Of a DNA stretch of 64,000 nt, positions 1 through 6,763 are shown piece by piece. A program made the translations under genes and the position numbers. Numbering within the stretch: the stretch's first letter is position 1; each line of letters begins with the position of its first letter. Origin of the DNA: Microbacter margulisiae (GTDB lineage Bacteria; Bacteroidota; Bacteroidia; Bacteroidales; Paludibacteraceae). The notes under the pieces were generated by a model. The model was not told where the DNA came from. It searched no databases and saw only the letters and a program-made list of their open reading frames with translations. The stretch is taken from NCBI RefSeq assembly GCF_014192515.1, contig NZ_JACHYB010000002.1:496001-560000 (forward strand), given 5' to 3'.

Positions 1-66
1 GAAAACATGAATGGCGCTATCAATCAGGCCATGTTGGATTGCATGGTCATTAACCGGATCAAATAA
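1..66 (+). CDS. 3' end of an unidentified gene (cut by window edge)
   Basis: Frame 1 is open from the first base to a TAA at 64-66 and encodes about 21 residues ending in VINRIK. No domain can be recognised from so short a tail. It is taken as a real gene end only because the frame is open at the edge and the following 340 bases hold stem-loops typical of a gene boundary. It could equally be chance. Confidence 0.3.
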   Translation, partial: ENMNGAINQAMLDCMVINRIK

Positions 67-110
67 TTACCGTAAAAACAATTTCTAAAAGCTTAGGTGA
101 AACAAAAAAG

Positions 111-261
111 ACAAAGCCGACAGGTATGGAATGATGAAGACCCATGGCGATGAACTATTAACTACCTATAGGCTTTGTTCCCTTTGCGATCACCGTTCCA
201 TTTCAAACGACAATGGAATGATTTCAATTGAACAGACTCTGATATATACCTTCTGTAAGGT
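111..261. other. Spacer with three stem-loops
   Basis: The region between the first stop and the DUF2905 gene has no credible gene but contains three inverted repeats. ACAAAGCC (111-118) pairs perfectly with GGCTTTGT (171-178), extended inward by AGGTA/TACCT (122-126/163-167) around a loop of about 36 nt. TTCCATT (196-202) pairs with AATGGAA (212-218). ACCTT (248-252) pairs with AAGGT (257-261) across a 4-nt loop. None carries a clear U-run, and no known riboswitch motif was recognised. Function unknown. Confidence 0.35.
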
Positions 262-443
262 AGCATATACCCTTTGCCAATTAGCTTCGACATTCCGCAA
301 TCTTGCATAAATAGGTTATATTACTGATTATAATACATTTATTGAAATATAAGTTTATGTAAAGAAAAAATTCTGTTCCAGAGAACAAGGAAAAAAACTA
401 TTTCGTAGTTTTGAAGCAGGAAAATCAGCCGAATTATACACAA

Positions 444-671
444 ATGATTATGCATTATATCGGTAAAATATTGATTATACTCGGAATCCTATCTGTCGTA
501 GCCGGAATCATTGTCTATTTTCTGGGCGATAAGCTTGGATGGCTGGGACATTTGCCGGGAGATATCCGGGTAGAAAAAGAAAATTTTGGCTTCTATTTCC
601 CGATCACCACCATGATCATCGTCAGTGTTGTAGTGACACTCATCATCCGGCTGATCCAACGTTTTTTCTAA
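444..671 (+). CDS. DUF2905 family small membrane protein
   Basis: A 75-residue protein with two hydrophobic segments, at roughly residues 5-26 and 52-72, separated by a conserved stretch reading LGHLPGDIRVEKENFGFYFP. That LPGDI(R)-E-NF-FYFP pattern is the hallmark of DUF2905, a family of small two-helix inner-membrane proteins of unknown role. The frame also extends to a TTG codon at 411, adding 11 polar residues. The ATG at 444 is preferred because the extra residues are not typical of the family and TTG starts are rare here. It is transcribed in the same direction as the TetR gene but separated by 350 bp, so it is probably a single-gene unit. Family assignment is firm; function is unknown. 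Confidence 0.85.
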   Translation: MIMHYIGKILIILGILSVVAGIIVYFLGDKLGWLGHLPGDIRVEKENFGFYFPITTMIIVSVVVTLIIRLIQRFF

Positions 672-940
672 GAATGACATATCCTCCTTTTTTCGTTATC
701 CATCTTCCGCAATTTGTCCAAAACGGGGTAAATCCAGGTCAAATGTAATCCACCATATACCATTATTTCCCTTATTCTTGCTTTACTAATTCAATTTCAT
801 AGGACATTCTCCTTTCCTGACTCATTTGTCATCCTCCTTGCTTATTGCTATCCAAAAAGAATATATGAGATATTCTGAATTGATCAATTCCCAAACAAAC
901 ATTTTTATATATTATTATTTCGTAATTATATTACATACTA
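672..940. other. Gene-free spacer upstream of tetR
   Basis: An AT-rich stretch with no convincing coding frame. Short open frames exist but have biased composition and no recognisable start context. The recognisable elements are at its right end (promoter and operator, listed separately). Confidence 0.5.
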
Positions 941-971
941 TTGACAAGCAATTATTTTCAATATATCTTTG
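941..971 (+). promoter_or_regulatory. Bacteroidetes-type promoter for the tetR gene
   Basis: TTG at 941-943 lies 20 nt before TATCTTTG at 964-971. This matches the Bacteroidetes primary sigma-factor consensus (TTTG, spacer near 20, TAnnTTTG). Transcription is expected to start near 978, about 45 nt before the ATG at 1022. Confidence 0.7.
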
Positions 972-978
972 CATCAGA

Positions 979-1005
979 TTAATAGTACTATTAAATAGAT
1001 CTATT
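979..1005. promoter_or_regulatory. Probable TetR operator (two abutting palindromes)
   Basis: A perfect 16-bp palindrome, TTAATAGTACTATTAA (979-994), starts at the predicted transcription start. It is followed directly by a perfect 12-bp palindrome, AATAGATCTATT (994-1005). TetR-family dimers usually bind such palindromes and repress their own gene. The position immediately after the -7 box fits autorepression by steric block. Binding itself is inferred. Confidence 0.6.
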
Positions 1006-1021
1006 ATATACAACTATTGAA

Positions 1022-1642
1022 ATGGAAATTAAAAAAGATCACGACACAGAAAAGGTAATTCTTGAAACTGCCGAACGACTCTTTCTGGAAAAGGGATTTG
1101 CAATGACTTCGACGGTAGAGATTGCCAGGGAAGCCGGTTGTAACCAAGCCATGGTGCATTATTATTATCGTTCAAAGGAGAATTTATTTCAATCCATTTT
1201 TGAGCAAAAACTCAAGCTATTGATGTCATCCTTTGAGGAAACTAATCAAAAGGAGATAAATTTTGAAGAACGGTTAACGCAGATCATCGGATCACACTTC
1301 GAAATGATACGAGCTAATCCAAAAGTTCCTTTCCTGATATTCAATGAGTTGATCACAAACCCGTCAAGAATTGACTCTCTGAAAGAAAAAATGGGAAGCC
1401 GCACATTATCGGTCTTTATGCAGTTACAAAACGAGCTTCAGACCGAAATTGATAAAGGAAACATTTGTCAGATCGATATGATCGATCTGGCTTTCTCTAT
1501 CATTTCCCTGAATGTCATGCTCTTTTTAGGCTCCCCAATCCTTCGCATAATTACCAAAATGGAAGATGCAGAATTTGAATCATTAATAGAACATCGCAAA
1601 AAAGAACATGTACGCATCATACTCGCCAGTTTGAAACCATAA
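1022..1642 (+). CDS. TetR/AcrR family transcriptional regulator
   Basis: A 206-residue protein with an N-terminal TetR helix-turn-helix (about residues 10-57; GFAMTSTVEIAREAGCN followed by MVHYYYRSKENLF, the typical recognition-helix region). A C-terminal all-helical ligand/dimer domain of about 140 residues follows. Length is normal for the family. It stands upstream of, and in the same direction as, a complete multidrug-type efflux operon (tolC-like, HlyD, ATPases, permeases). The most likely job is ligand-responsive control of that operon. Two perfect palindromes at its own promoter suggest autorepression. About 575 bp, mostly repeat copies, separate it from the efflux genes, so whether it still controls them depends on an operator not identified there. 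The inducer is unknown. Confidence 0.9.
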   Translation: MEIKKDHDTEKVILETAERLFLEKGFAMTSTVEIAREAGCNQAMVHYYYRSKENLFQSIFEQKLKLLMSSFEETNQKEINFEERLTQIIGSHFEMIRANPKVPFLIFNELITNPSRIDSLKEKMGSRTLSVFMQLQNELQTEIDKGNICQIDMIDLAFSIISLNVMLFLGSPILRIITKMEDAEFESLIEHRKKEHVRIILASLKP

Positions 1643-1681
1643 ATAACAAGAGGTCAATCTCAAAGTAGTTTAGTAGCAATC

Positions 1682-1891
1682 GAATAACTGATAAAACAGC
1701 AAGAAGTTTGGAAGTTAAAGGAAGTCCAGAAGATAAGGAAGATCTAACCCTTCCCCCTGCGGGTACTTCCCTTCAACACAAGGGAAGAGGAATCTGTCAA
1801 ACAAACATAGGCTACCATGGTTACCAAAAGATAATGTTCAAGTATTGTCCCCTTTGGTGAAAGGGGACGAGCGAAGCGGAGGGGTTGGAAA
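1682..1891. repeat. Non-coding 210-bp repeat, tandem copy 1
   Basis: This block is repeated with a 236-bp period at 1918-2127, without internal length change over 210 positions. It contains two strong stem-loops: CTTCCCTT / AAGGGAAG around CAACACA, and CCCCTTT / AAAGGGG around GGTG. It is followed by a purine-rich GACGAGCGAAGCGGAGGGG tail. No coding frame is credible across it. Diverged relatives lie at 48761-48834 and 63286-63436 on the opposite strand, so this is a dispersed intergenic repeat family. Confidence 0.8.
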
Positions 1892-1917
1892 GTAAATAAC
1901 TGAATGACAGAGTAACA

Positions 1918-2127
1918 GAATAACTGATAAAACAGCAAGAAGTTTGGAAGTTAAAGGAAGTCCAGAAGATAAGAAAGATCTAACCCTTCCCCCTTCAGGT
2001 ACTTCCCTTCAACACAAGGGAAGAGGAATCTGTCAAATAAGCAAAGGCTAATATGGTTACCAAAAGATAATGTTCAAGTGCTGTCCCCTTTGGTGAAAGG
2101 GGACGAGCGAAGCGGAGGGGTTGGAAA
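1918..2127. repeat. Non-coding 210-bp repeat, tandem copy 2
   Basis: Second tandem copy, nearly identical to 1682-1891 with a few scattered substitutions (for example CCCTGCGGG versus CCCTTCAGG). The 26 bp between the copies contains short ACTGAATGACAG-type runs that are also seen at the relatives near 48.8 and 63.3 kb. The tandem state suggests a local duplication after dispersal. Confidence 0.8.
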
Positions 2128-2217
2128 CTAACTTCAACTTTACACCTTAAACTTTCAACCGTAGTTCTCTTCAGACCTTTGACCTTGAATGAGTAAATAA
2201 AGATAAATTATAAACGT

Positions 2218-3480
2218 ATGAAAAAAAGTATCATTGCATTTGTGGCTGTCTGCTGCCTGCATCTGCCTGTCGTGTATGGACAACTGACGGTAGAGGTATG
2301 CCAGCAAAAAGCACAAGCCAACTATCCGGAAATTAAACAACTCGGATTGATCCCGCAATCAACGGCATTTACTTTGTCAAATGCCAACAAAGGCTATCTG
2401 CCGCAGTTCTCGCTTTCAGCAAAAGCTACTTACCAGTCGGATGTAACCAAAATACCGATCAGCATTCCGAATATTCACATTCAGTCCTTAAGTAAAGATC
2501 AATACCAGACCACCGCGGCAATGTCGCAACTGATCTGGGACGGTGGCGCCATTCATGCCCGGAAAGGCGAGATCCGGGCGTCGTCAAATGTTGATCAACA
2601 AAAGGTAAAAGTAGACTTATACGACCTCAACGACAGGGTCAATCAACTCTTCTTCGGTATTTTGTCCCTTAACGAACAGCTTCGTCAAAACAAGGCGCTG
2701 GAAAATGAGTTACAAACAGAGTACAACAAAATAGAGGCTTATCTCCGTAACGGAGTCGCTAATCAGGCCGATGTGGACAACATTCATGTGGAACTGCTCA
2801 ATGCCGGTCAACAACGCATTACTTTGCAAACTGTCCGGAATTCGTATGTTGCAATGCTGTCTGCCATGATCGGCACGACGGTAAATCCGGAAGAAATAAC
2901 CATGCCTTCTCTACCCGATTCCATCACCGGGACACTGGTGAACAAACGGCCAGAGCTCAGCCTCTTCAGTGCCGAGAATCAGCTCTATGACAGTCAGCGC
3001 AAAAATATTTATGCTGACAACTTACCGAAGATCAACTTTTTCGTTCAGGGAGGATATGGACGCCCCGGGCTTAACATGCTCGACAACTCCTTTAAGCCCT
3101 ACTACATCGGCGGCATTCAACTGTCCTGGAATTTCGGCAATCTCTACACATTAAAAAACAACCTGAGAACAATTGATCTCAATCAGAAGATAGTGGCATC
3201 CCAACGCGAAACATTCCTTTTCAACAGCCGCCTGACTGAAATGCAACAATCGAACCAAATCACGCAGTGGCAAAAGTTAATCCGGAATGATGACGAAATT
3301 ATCCGCCTTCGCAATGCCGTAAAACTGGCCGCCGATGCCAAAGTAGCCAACGGGACGCTATCCGTCACCGATCTGATTACCGACATCACAGCTGAAAACC
3401 AGGCCAGGATAGACAAAGCATTGCATCAGGTGCAGTTATTGCTGTCCATCTACAACTTAAAATACACCACCAACAATTAA
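2218..3480 (+). CDS. TolC-family outer-membrane efflux protein
   Basis: A 420-residue protein that starts with a classic signal peptide (MKKSIIAFVAVCC...VYGQ) and continues with two outer-membrane efflux protein repeats. These show long alternating helical segments (about residues 120-215 and 315-415) and barrel strands such as INFFVQGGYGRPG. TolC-type trimers form the exit duct across the outer membrane for tripartite pumps. Length is usual for the Bacteroidetes branch. It opens an operon with a HlyD-type adaptor 33 bp downstream and two ABC ATPases and two ABC-2 permeases beyond, so it is the outer-membrane partner of that ABC exporter. The substrate is not evident from sequence. Confidence 0.9.
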   Translation: MKKSIIAFVAVCCLHLPVVYGQLTVEVCQQKAQANYPEIKQLGLIPQSTAFTLSNANKGYLPQFSLSAKATYQSDVTKIPISIPNIHIQSLSKDQYQTTAAMSQLIWDGGAIHARKGEIRASSNVDQQKVKVDLYDLNDRVNQLFFGILSLNEQLRQNKALENELQTEYNKIEAYLRNGVANQADVDNIHVELLNAGQQRITLQTVRNSYVAMLSAMIGTTVNPEEITMPSLPDSITGTLVNKRPELSLFSAENQLYDSQRKNIYADNLPKINFFVQGGYGRPGLNMLDNSFKPYYIGGIQLSWNFGNLYTLKNNLRTIDLNQKIVASQRETFLFNSRLTEMQQSNQITQWQKLIRNDDEIIRLRNAVKLAADAKVANGTLSVTDLITDITAENQARIDKALHQVQLLLSIYNLKYTTNN

Positions 3481-3513
3481 TCCATTTTGTAACCCACTAA
3501 ACAACATTATAAA

Positions 3514-4431
3514 ATGAAGACAACCATCAGTTCCTCATTCCGTGCGATAACTTTTCTGGCTGCACTTGCCGGGCCACTGTTATTCACCTCATGCCATTCC
3601 AGCGATCAATATGATGCGCAAGGGACATTCGAAGCTACCGAGGTCATTGTCTCTTCCGAAGCTTCAGGGAAGATTCTGGCATTCAATATCGACGAAGGTA
3701 AAACACTGACCGCCAATCAGCAGGTAGGATGCGTGGATAGCCTGCAACTTTATTATAAAAAAATGCAGTTGGAAGCTTCGTTAAAAGCTATTCGCAGTAG
3801 CCGCGCCGATATCCAGAAACAGATTGCCGCCACCGAGCAACAAATTGCAACCGCCAAAGTGGACCAGAGACGTTATGAAAACCTTCTAAAAGCCAATGCC
3901 GCCACGCAAAAGCAGGTGGACGATCAGAATTCGCTCCTGCAGGTTCTCCGGAAACAACTTGCAGCGCAGTTATCCAATCTGGAGCATGCCAACAGCAGCG
4001 TTGACGAAAATGCTGCCGCCATGCAGTTCCAAATCGATCAGTTAAACGACCAACTGCACAAATGTAAAATCATAAATCCGATTCATGGCACTGTTCTGAC
4101 CAAATATGCAGAACAATACGAGGTGACAGCGCCTGGAAAACCGTTATATATTATCGCCAACGTGGACACCATAACCCTGCGGGCTTACGTCACATCCGAC
4201 CAACTGACAAAAGTAAAGCTGCGTCAACCGGTTAAAGTGTACGCCGACTGGGGCGAAGGGATGAAAGAATATCCGGGCGTCGTAACATGGATTTCGGACA
4301 AAGCAGAATTCACACCAAAGACTATCCAAACCCGTGACGAACGCGCCAATCTGGTTTATGCCGTTAAAATTGACGTAAAAAATAACGGATACCTGAAGAT
4401 AGGCATGTACGGGGAAGTCAGATTCAATTGA
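3514..4431 (+). CDS. HlyD/YbhG-type membrane-fusion lipoprotein
   Basis: A 305-residue periplasmic adaptor. An N-terminal hydrophobic segment ends in a lipobox-like LFTSC, so it is probably a lipoprotein. It is followed by a biotinyl-lipoyl half-motif (GTFEATEVIVSSEASGKIL), a long coiled-coil hairpin (about residues 85-185), the second lipoyl half (IINPIHGTVLTKYAEQYEVTAPG) and a beta-barrel domain ending in LKIGMYGEVRFN. This is the layout of YbhG-like adaptors that join an ABC-2 exporter to TolC. The stop codon (TGA within TTCAATTGACAATGG) lies at the very edge of a heptamer repeat array, so the extreme C-terminus may have been reset when the array arrived. The essential domains are complete. 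Confidence 0.88.
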   Translation: MKTTISSSFRAITFLAALAGPLLFTSCHSSDQYDAQGTFEATEVIVSSEASGKILAFNIDEGKTLTANQQVGCVDSLQLYYKKMQLEASLKAIRSSRADIQKQIAATEQQIATAKVDQRRYENLLKANAATQKQVDDQNSLLQVLRKQLAAQLSNLEHANSSVDENAAAMQFQIDQLNDQLHKCKIINPIHGTVLTKYAEQYEVTAPGKPLYIIANVDTITLRAYVTSDQLTKVKLRQPVKVYADWGEGMKEYPGVVTWISDKAEFTPKTIQTRDERANLVYAVKIDVKNNGYLKIGMYGEVRFN

Positions 4432-4485
4432 CAATGGATAGTTGACAACAATGGACAATGGACAGTTGACAATGGACAATGAACA
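4427..4485. repeat. Heptamer array, left (ATKGACA orientation)
   Basis: About eight degenerate 7-bp units of the form RT(T/G)GACA (ATTGACA, GTTGACA, ATGGACA and variants) run directly from the hlyD stop codon to the start of the inserted four-helix-bundle gene. The array at 4967-5036 carries the same heptamer in the opposite orientation, so the two arrays form an imperfect inverted repeat around the inserted gene. Confidence 0.8.
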
Positions 4486-4541
4486 ATGAAAATCTGTACA
4501 ATCACACGAAAGCTGATAGAATAAACCAACACATAACACAG

Positions 4542-4901
4542 ATGAAAGAAAGCATTGTGATGGACAAAGCGTATGCTTTTGCCTTGAGAATCATAAAAGC
4601 ATACAAGTTTCTTAGTTTGGAACAACGTGAATTCGTTTTATCAAAACAAATGTTGCGAAGTGGGACGGCAATCGGAGCTTTAGTAAAGGAAGCGGAACAT
4701 GCTCAGTCAAAAGCAGATTTTATCAACAAAATGAATATCGCATTGAAAGAAGCCAATGAAACCGAGTATTGGCTGATGTTGCTTAAAGACAGTGAATACA
4801 TTGATTCAAAATCATTCACATCCATCGTCGAGGATTGCAGAGAAATAGTCCGTTTGCTAATCAGCATTGTGAAAACGACAAAAGAAACACACGGAAAATA
4901 G
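4542..4901 (+). CDS. Four-helix-bundle protein (23S rRNA IVS-type)
   Basis: A 119-residue protein of the four-helix-bundle family first seen in 23S rRNA intervening sequences (TIGR02436-like). Diagnostic features are DKAYAFALRIIKAYKFL near the start, then SKQMLRSGTAIGALVKEAEHAQS, then KMNIALKEANETEYWLMLLKDS and a C-terminal EIVRLLISIVKTTK helix. The frame extends back to 4479, but the ATG at 4542 gives the usual N-terminus (MKESIVMDKAYAFA); the upstream part is translated heptamer repeat. Relatives form pentamers and one subgroup (Avd) serves diversity-generating retroelements; the role of stand-alone members is unknown. It is out of place inside an efflux operon and is bracketed by inverted heptamer arrays, which suggests insertion as a cassette. 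Confidence 0.85.
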   Translation: MKESIVMDKAYAFALRIIKAYKFLSLEQREFVLSKQMLRSGTAIGALVKEAEHAQSKADFINKMNIALKEANETEYWLMLLKDSEYIDSKSFTSIVEDCREIVRLLISIVKTTKETHGK

Positions 4902-4934
4902 TGCAAGTAAGTAGTAAAAAATTAAAAGTGAAAT

Positions 4935-5918
4935 ATGTCTCAAAATAATGAATTGAAAGCCGATTGTCCACTGTCAATTGTCAACTGTCAATTGTCAACT
5001 GTCAATTGTCAACTGTCAACTGTCAATTGCCAATTGATCAGCAAATCATATGGAGATATCCAGGCGCTGCAAGAGGTGAGCATTGATGTCAAACCCGGAG
5101 AGTTGTACGGCATCATAGGGCCTGACGGAGCCGGCAAGACAACCCTGTTCCGTATTCTCACCACCCTGCTTTTGCCTGACAAAGGAACGGCTACGGTAAG
5201 TGGGTTCGATGTAGTCAAAAACTACAAGGAGATGCGGAAAAGGGTCGGATACATGCCGGGAAGGTTTTCACTTTATCAGGATCTATCTGTGGAAGAAAAC
5301 CTCACCTTCTTTGCTAATGTGTTCAACACCACCATCGAAGAAAACTATGATTTGATCAAGGATATTTACCGGCAAATTGAACCTTTCAAAACGCGTCGTG
5401 CCGGAGCACTCTCAGGAGGAATGAAACAAAAACTGGCGTTAAGCTGCGCTTTAATACACAAGCCGGAGGTACTTTTTCTTGACGAACCGACAACAGGCGT
5501 CGATCCGGTGTCGCGCAAAGAGTTCTGGGGAATGCTTCAAAACCTGAAAGCGCAGGGCATCACCATCCTCGTTTCAACGCCTTACATGGACGAAGCTTCG
5601 TTGTGCGACCGCATTGCCCTGATCACCAGGGGACAAATTCTTAAGGTTGACACGCCAAGCAACATCGTAGCACAATTCGACAAAACACTCTGGGGTGCAC
5701 GAGCCTCTAACATGCACAAACTGCTAATTGATCTGCGTCTGCATCCTGCCATAGAGACCTGTTTTTCATTCGGAGACACGCTTCATGCAACGATCCGTAA
5801 AGATGAAACAACGATCGGGACATTATCAAAATGGCTCCTCGACAAGGGACATACCGATGTTCATGTATTTCCAATAGAAGCAAACATAGAAGACTGTTTC
5901 ATGGAACTTGCCAAATAA
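4935..5918 (+). CDS. ABC exporter ATPase 1 (YbhF N-half-like), repeat-derived N-terminus
   Basis: A 327-residue ABC ATPase with Walker A GPDGAGKTT, Q-loop region, signature LSGGMKQKL, Walker B VLFLDEPTTGVDP and a switch region. It corresponds to the first half of the fused double ATPase YbhF and would pair with the ATPase encoded next (start 8 bp after this stop). Residues about 11-35 (PLSIVNCQLSTVNCQ and onward) are encoded by the heptamer array at 4967-5036; ordinary homologues begin close to the ISKSYGDIQALQEVS stretch that follows. The array therefore supplies a novel N-terminal extension and the only upstream ATG in frame, at 4935. Catalytic motifs are all intact, so the protein could still work. 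Confidence 0.85.
   Translation: MSQNNELKADCPLSIVNCQLSTVNCQLSTVNCQLISKSYGDIQALQEVSIDVKPGELYGIIGPDGAGKTTLFRILTTLLLPDKGTATVSGFDVVKNYKEMRKRVGYMPGRFSLYQDLSVEENLTFFANVFNTTIEENYDLIKDIYRQIEPFKTRRAGALSGGMKQKLALSCALIHKPEVLFLDEPTTGVDPVSRKEFWGMLQNLKAQGITILVSTPYMDEASLCDRIALITRGQILKVDTPSNIVAQFDKTLWGARASNMHKLLIDLRLHPAIETCFSFGDTLHATIRKDETTIGTLSKWLLDKGHTDVHVFPIEANIEDCFMELAK
4967..5036. repeat. Heptamer array, right (TGTCAAY orientation)
   Basis: About ten consecutive 7-bp units of TGTCAAT or TGTCAAC (first TGTCCAC, last TGCCAAT) lie inside the coding frame of the first ATPase. Three units make 21 bp, so the array is translated as a seven-residue repeat (NCQLSTV). The orientation is opposite to the array at 4427-4485. 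A lone CAACTGTCAATTG at 63472-63484 is the same motif elsewhere in the window. Confidence 0.85.
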
Positions 5919-5925
5919 CAACATC

Positions 5926-6699
5926 ATGGAAAATATGCAAAATACAACCATTGTACAGGATCAGAAAGTAATCGAAGTGGACAATCTGGTCAAACGCTTC
6001 GGCCATTTCACAGCCGTTGACCATATCTCGTTTGATGTGCAAAAAGGAGAGATATTCGGCTTCCTCGGCGCTAACGGAGCCGGTAAAACAACCGCCATGC
6101 GCATGTTGTGCGGATTGAGCAAGCCCACTTCAGGCAAAGGAAAAGTAGCCGGATTTGACATTGAACATCAATCGGAACAGGTAAAAAAGAACATTGGCTA
6201 CATGAGTCAGAAGTTTTCACTCTACAATGACCTGAAAGTATGGGAGAACATTCGCCTTTTTGCAGGCATCTACGGTATGAAGGATGATGAAATCAAAGGA
6301 AAAACCGAATTGTTGCTTCAGCAACTGCACTTTGAGAAAGAGCGTAATTTGTTGGTGAAATCTTTGCCATTAGGATTTAAACAAAAACTGGCCTTTTCGG
6401 TGGCTATCTTCCATACGCCGGAAGTCGTTTTTCTTGACGAACCTACCGGAGGCGTCGATCCAGCAACACGCCGGCAGTTTTGGGAACTTATTTACGAGGC
6501 CACAGCAAAAGGGATTACTGTATTCGTCACTACTCACTACATGGACGAAGCAGAATATTGCAACCGAGTGTCGATCATGGTTGACGGCAGAATCGAAGCG
6601 CTTGATTCTCCCCGTAACCTGAAAGCACAATATAACGCTCAAAACATGGATGAAGTCTTTCAGCAACTGGCACGGAAAGCAACACGGAAATCCGATTAA
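5926..6699 (+). CDS. ABC exporter ATPase 2 (YbhF C-half-like)
   Basis: A 257-residue ABC ATPase: Walker A GANGAGKTT, Walker B VVFLDEPTGGVDP, H-loop VFVTTHYMDEA. The signature motif is LPLGFKQKL instead of LSGGQ. This degenerate form is also, from memory, seen in the second half of YbhF-type double ATPases, so the pair probably forms an asymmetric heterodimer. The frame extends to a TTG at 5908 that would overlap the previous gene; the ATG at 5926 is preferred. It is followed after 64 bp by two ABC-2 permeases, completing a YbhF-S-R-like exporter powered by two separate ATPases. Confidence 0.88.
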   Translation: MENMQNTTIVQDQKVIEVDNLVKRFGHFTAVDHISFDVQKGEIFGFLGANGAGKTTAMRMLCGLSKPTSGKGKVAGFDIEHQSEQVKKNIGYMSQKFSLYNDLKVWENIRLFAGIYGMKDDEIKGKTELLLQQLHFEKERNLLVKSLPLGFKQKLAFSVAIFHTPEVVFLDEPTGGVDPATRRQFWELIYEATAKGITVFVTTHYMDEAEYCNRVSIMVDGRIEALDSPRNLKAQYNAQNMDEVFQQLARKATRKSD

Positions 6700-6763
6700 T
6701 TTTAGCCCAATATAGCCTTTAAGTAAACTCCATAGAGTCATAAATATATAAGCATAGAATCGC

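Noticed and set aside
826..1020. 64-residue frame upstream of tetR
   Set aside because: It contains the tetR promoter and operator and consists of AT-rich chance codons.
1682..2127. CRISPR array
   Set aside because: The repeat unit is 210 bp with no short spacer pattern and there are only two tandem copies; no cas genes are present.
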